Shown one piece after another: positions 60,706-64,000 of a stretch of 64,000 nt of DNA. Made by a program: the position numbers and the translations under genes. Location: assembly GCF_039592695.1 (NCBI RefSeq), contig NZ_JBBUTK010000001.1:868001-932000 (forward strand), read 5' to 3'. Source of the stretch: Flagellimonas_A sp039592695. GTDB lineage: Bacteria; Bacteroidota; Bacteroidia; Flavobacteriales; Flavobacteriaceae. Numbering within the stretch: position 1 is the stretch's first letter; each line of letters begins with the position of its first letter. The notes under the pieces are model-generated. The model saw only the letters and a program-made list of their open reading frames with translations. It was not told the DNA's origin and made no database searches.

Positions 60706-61061
60706 TTATGGACCCCATAAATGCGGATTCTCGTAATGATAGCATTTTTATGAGACCGAACGGTAATGGTATGTATTTCTTCCTGAAGCGCTACTTTATC
60801 CGAATCGAGTTTTCGGCAATGACAAGTATGCAATCCAATAACTATTAAGTAGTTGGAAACCCCAGTACAAAGATAGAGAAAACACTATTCCACACCCATT
60901 CTCCTACCCTCCCTCCTGCCAAGGGTCGTATAAAAAGTGTTTATTCATGGCTAATCCATTGCTTTTTAACGGTGTTCATCAATTGCCCTCGACGACTTCA
61001 TTGCCTTCTTTAAAGTAGCTTTTAGAAGAATTTTCAGATAATTTTAGCGAGGTAACTTTTG
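60706..61061. other. intergenic region upstream of the GH172 gene
   Basis: No firm gene. It holds the second repeat copy (60887-60945) and, on the minus strand, a short start-less open frame about 60960-61060 (AKVTSLKLSENSSKSYFKEG before TGA). The last part may be a decayed gene continuing from the small ORF at 61062-61208. Confidence 0.45.
60887..60945. repeat. imperfect direct repeat, copy 2 (flanks GH172 gene)
   Basis: ATTCCACACCCATTCTCCTA, then CCCTCCCTCCTGCCAAGGGT and AAAAAGTGTTT, matching the copy at 58431-58478 except for about 10 inserted bases. Confidence 0.5.
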
Positions 61062-61208
61062 CTAGGCAGTTATTTTTTCCATGGTATCCTTACAATGTTT
61101 TGGCTCGTACATTTTCGGTTTACAGTCGACCACTTCAAATTGATACAGTAGGCGGAATTGCATACAATTCACAACACCAAACCCATACGAGTTTCCTAAC
61201 CAAAACAT
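61062..61208 (-). CDS. possible small protein or gene remnant (48 residues)
   Basis: An ATG directly follows the TAA of the esterase/beta-lactamase gene (TAA-ATG) and opens 48 codons: FWLGNSYGFGVVNCMQ, LLYQFEVVDCKPKMYEP, HCKDTMEKITA. The adjacency suggests coupling, but no family was recognised and codon choice is not informative at this length. It may be a remnant of a larger decayed gene. Confidence 0.3.
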   Translation of the reverse strand: MFWLGNSYGFGVVNCMQFRLLYQFEVVDCKPKMYEPKHCKDTMEKITA

Positions 61209-63173
61209 TTACTTTAAAAAAGCAGGTATGATTCGCTCGGCGGTCAGCTGCAGCGTAGCATTATCGTTATCATGGGCGGTAATCACAACCATTAGGTCAA
61301 GCTCCTCAACCAAAATGATATACTGGCCGCCGCCACCTTGGGCAGATGATGCGAAATAAGTGGTATCACCATGTTTTAAATCAGCACTCCACCAATAGTA
61401 CCCATATCCTTGCTTAGAGACGTCTTTGCCGCCGCCATAAACATCATCATCACCGGTTAAGAGTAGGCGGCTCAAGGCCTTGTCGATATACGCTTTTGGG
61501 ATGAGTTGTTCACCATTCCATTTGCCCTTGTTCATGACCAAGATGCCCCACTTGACCATATCGCGTGAGGTCATGCTCGACCCCCATCCTGCGGTTGGCA
61601 GTCCGCTAACGTCAGTCCGCCATTTATAATTTGTGATTCCCAATTTATCGAGCAATTCGGTTTTGATAAAGTCTTTGGCAGAACTTGGAACCACAGCATC
61701 AAGAACCTGCATCACCAACCCGGGATCATCTTGATATTTAAAACTTTGGGATGCTGTGGTAATCGGCTCGCTATGTTCGAGTAAAACTTGAACATGCCCC
61801 TGGCCTTTTAACCTATTTGTATCTTTTTCAATTTCCTTCCATTTTTCTTCATCAATGCGGACTCCGGAACGCATCGTCAATGCTTTATTCAGTGTGATTT
61901 TTTCTGCGCCCTCTACAAATTTGGTGGGGTCCAATTCGTTGAGAAAGTCAATTATTGTTTTGTCCAAATCATCCATAGATAAATATCCCATTTGAATTGC
62001 ACGACCGAGCGCCAAACAGGTATAGGCTTTGGTTGCCGATGCTTGGCCATGGGGCAAATCGATGCGGCCACGTGCATAATAAGATTCAAAGATGAGGGTG
62101 TCTTTATGTACAATAAGAAAGCTGTCGAATCGGCCATGTTTATGATCTGCGATTTCTTCTGCCAGGGTTAGAATCGTCTCCTTGTCACCGGTATCCACGC
62201 CCAATTCACCTACGGCGATACCATCTTTTTTGTCTTCAGGTGAAGTGTTGATAAATGCGTTGTTGAGTTGCGGAACCTTCCAGAGCGAAAGTTCATTATT
62301 GGTATTTGAATCATGGGTAATCGCTGTTGACAGCCAGGCGGCACTACGCACTGCAGTCATCGGGAATGCCGTTTGATGATTGCCTTCAATGATTTCCCTC
62401 TGTAAGGATAAGCCGTTATCTCTTCTATCATTCAATAATTTAATGAACTCCTCGATAGGTTCGGTTACCTCCTCCTCTTCCAATGAGCCATAGGCAATAA
62501 AAACATTGGCATTTAGGCTCGAGTTTCTATTTGATGCCTCAAAAGGGCCAAATTCAGAATTAAGGGCTGCCAAAGCGGGTACATCAGTTTTGATTGATGG
62601 ACTTCCAATGATATAATTATTAAAAGTATCAGGTTGGGTCAGCAGTATATAAGCACCAAATTCACCGCTCAATGAATAGCCAAAGTAAGTACGGCTGTCT
62701 GGGTCAGTGCGGTAGGTGTTGTCAACATACGTAATCACATCATTTCGAATAAAGTCCAAATGAGTTTTGGCCTGGCCCAATTGATATTTTTGTTGAACTT
62801 CTGGATTGTCGTGTTTGCTTATCGAGTAATCACGAAACCGGCTCACATGTGCTCCTACTTCTTCTTTCAAGTCTTCATTGATGTCTTTTTGCCAAGAGAT
62901 GCCAACTAGGATGACATCTTCAAGGATGAATTCTTGACAGGCAGATAGCGCTTCGATATGCCACACGGCATCAGTATAATACAGGACAGGATACGCTTTA
63001 TCAGGATTCTCAGCATACTTTTCTGGCAGCTCTACATACAATTCATAGTTTCCTCCTGTTTTAGAATCTTGTATCGGGATAATCTTTGTATTTGACAATT
63101 CAAAATTTTTCTGGGCAAAAGCAGTATTTACAGCTATGGTTAGTATCAGTACTACTAATTTAGTTGCTCTCAT
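61209..63173 (-). CDS. exported fusion of an alpha/beta esterase and a beta-lactamase-like serine hydrolase
   Basis: A 654-residue exported protein (signal MRATKLVVLILTIAVNTAFAQ). Residues about 25-285 form a Fes/esterase-D-type hydrolase: YPVLYYTDAVWHIEAL, the nucleophile elbow YFGYSLSGEFGAYIL and GNHQTAFPM supplying a His. Residues about 330-654 form a class-C beta-lactamase/penicillin-binding-like hydrolase: catalytic SxxK in HGQASATKAYTCLALG, YYWWSADL near the Tyr-motif, and a C-terminal GGGGQYI in place of KTG. Substrates are unknown. The start at 63173 is set by the signal peptide. Confidence 0.88.
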   Translation of the reverse strand: MRATKLVVLILTIAVNTAFAQKNFELSNTKIIPIQDSKTGGNYELYVELPEKYAENPDKAYPVLYYTDAVWHIEALSACQEFILEDVILVGISWQKDINEDLKEEVGAHVSRFRDYSISKHDNPEVQQKYQLGQAKTHLDFIRNDVITYVDNTYRTDPDSRTYFGYSLSGEFGAYILLTQPDTFNNYIIGSPSIKTDVPALAALNSEFGPFEASNRNSSLNANVFIAYGSLEEEEVTEPIEEFIKLLNDRRDNGLSLQREIIEGNHQTAFPMTAVRSAAWLSTAITHDSNTNNELSLWKVPQLNNAFINTSPEDKKDGIAVGELGVDTGDKETILTLAEEIADHKHGRFDSFLIVHKDTLIFESYYARGRIDLPHGQASATKAYTCLALGRAIQMGYLSMDDLDKTIIDFLNELDPTKFVEGAEKITLNKALTMRSGVRIDEEKWKEIEKDTNRLKGQGHVQVLLEHSEPITTASQSFKYQDDPGLVMQVLDAVVPSSAKDFIKTELLDKLGITNYKWRTDVSGLPTAGWGSSMTSRDMVKWGILVMNKGKWNGEQLIPKAYIDKALSRLLLTGDDDVYGGGKDVSKQGYGYYWWSADLKHGDTTYFASSAQGGGGQYIILVEELDLMVVITAHDNDNATLQLTAERIIPAFLK

Positions 63174-63400
63174 ATTGAAATTGTTTTTATGAATGATAGA
63201 CATATAGGGCATTGTACACTTAGAATTAACTGCTGGATAAAAATATCACAGAATTCGTCTAGATGCTTTCAAATCGGACAAACACAACAAATAAATGATG
63301 AAACCACTTTGTCATTGATATCAGGGTTTTGTAAAGAAGTTGTGCCGCTATACATTTCATGATGGTATCTTTATTCAGTTTTCAATAGCATCTTTGGCTT

Positions 63401-64000
63401 ATGGTAAAAAAGTCTTTACGGAATACGATACTCCTGAACGTGGGTGCCTTTCTATTGGTAGCCATGCTTGAAATATTGGGCGGGTGGTTATTCAAAGATA
63501 AATTTCATAGTGATTATGAGTTTTATGTATGGCAACTGAGCTATGCAGTTACCATTATGGGTGTCATTTGGATAAATCATTTTATTCTCATTCCCCTTTT
63601 TTATGATAAGAGAAGCTATTTTTTATATGGGATACTGCTTATTGGGAGCATATTTCTCGGGGCATATTTAAAAGCATATCCTAACTGGATTGGTGTTTAT
63701 AAAATGATTTCTTTTCTAATTTATACTACCGGAACTGGAATGGCTGCCTTCTTTTTAAGAAGAAATATGATCATTCGAAGGGAAAATGACGAAAAGGAAA
63801 AGTTACAAAAAGACATGGAGCTCACCTATTTGAAAGAGCAGGTAAATCCGCATTTTTTATTTAATTCATTGAATAGTATTTACTCACTTTCCCGACAACA
63901 ATCTTCAGAAACCCCAGATGTTGTCATGCAACTTTCAGAATTAATGCGATATCAGTTGGAGAGTGCTAAAAAAGATATTGTTTTATTAAAAGAAGAACTC
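63401..64000 (+). CDS. LytS/YehU-type sensor histidine kinase (truncated by window end)
   Basis: An ATG at 63401 opens a frame with no stop to the window end (200 codons). It has four predicted membrane helices (LLNVGAFLLVAMLEILGG, QLSYAVTIMGVIWINHFILI, LYGILLIGSIFLGAYL, MISFLIYTTGTGMAAFF). A coiled linker follows, then LTYLKEQVNPHFLFNSLNSIYSLS, the His_kinase signature with the phospho-His in PHFLFN. The ATPase domain and probably a LytTR response regulator gene lie beyond the window. Confidence 0.92.
   Translation, partial: MVKKSLRNTILLNVGAFLLVAMLEILGGWLFKDKFHSDYEFYVWQLSYAVTIMGVIWINHFILIPLFYDKRSYFLYGILLIGSIFLGAYLKAYPNWIGVYKMISFLIYTTGTGMAAFFLRRNMIIRRENDEKEKLQKDMELTYLKEQVNPHFLFNSLNSIYSLSRQQSSETPDVVMQLSELMRYQLESAKKDIVLLKEEL

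Overview
The window looks like a chromosomal segment of a marine-type Flavobacteriaceae bacterium (Bacteroidota; Muricauda/Flagellimonas/Maribacter-like, genus not determined). The reasons are the family content (DUF4369-thioredoxin lipoproteins, SatD/DUF3307 pair, fused two-part E1 ketoacid dehydrogenase, QEGLA-motif protein, LytS-type kinase), the many short Bacteroidota lipoproteins, TTG/GTG starts, and several TAnnTTTG -7 promoter boxes close to start codons. No rRNA, tRNA, CRISPR array or intact insertion sequence was seen.

Layout. 1-12.6 kb: small lipoproteins, an ATP-grasp enzyme, gamma-glutamyltransferase, AcpH-like protein, GlmM, a glyoxalase-fold protein, AraC regulator, lipid A acyltransferase and rhomboid protease (divergent across a palindromic promoter), a beta-propeller lipoprotein, a thiol-disulfide lipoprotein and a beta-barrel protein. 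12.7-24.2 kb: YdiJ-like FAD/FeS dehydrogenase, LpxH-like phosphoesterase, AroC, a ParDE pair, a dicarboxylate/amino acid symporter, and a coupled ATP-grasp / N-formylglutamate-amidohydrolase-like / MATCAP-like (DUF1704) operon. 24.5-42.5 kb: MutS2-like ATPase, esterase, DUF3307/SatD pair with a phased operator array, a DgcN-DgcA pair for D-glutamate catabolism, Ung, a lone receiver, polyphosphate kinase, nucleoside phosphorylase, DUF1835, SUI1, a 2OG-Fe(II) oxygenase and a fused E1 dehydrogenase.

43.9-50.2 kb is a secondary-metabolite or lipid cluster: FAD oxidoreductase, methyltransferase and type III polyketide synthase, followed by a dedicated enoyl-reductase-like SDR, hotdog dehydratase, ketosynthase, acyl carrier protein and membrane protein. 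The second block probably makes an acyl starter that the first turns into a methylated and oxidised phenolic lipid or pyrone.

53.5-58.4 kb is the most unusual part: an A+T-rich six-gene operon (dUTPase/dCTP-deaminase-fold protein with a membrane anchor, MazG-like protein, hmdU-kinase-helical/thymine-hypermodification protein, TIR-like protein, Nmad2 protein, small membrane protein). A structured, repeat-bearing 870-base non-coding stretch lies beside it. It is a candidate nucleotide-modification or nucleotide-depletion defence system. After it come a GH172 lipoprotein flanked by short direct repeats, an esterase/beta-lactamase fusion, and a LytS-type histidine kinase cut by the window end. 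Several intergenic regions carry dispersed repeats (REP-like double hairpins and three A+T-rich word families).
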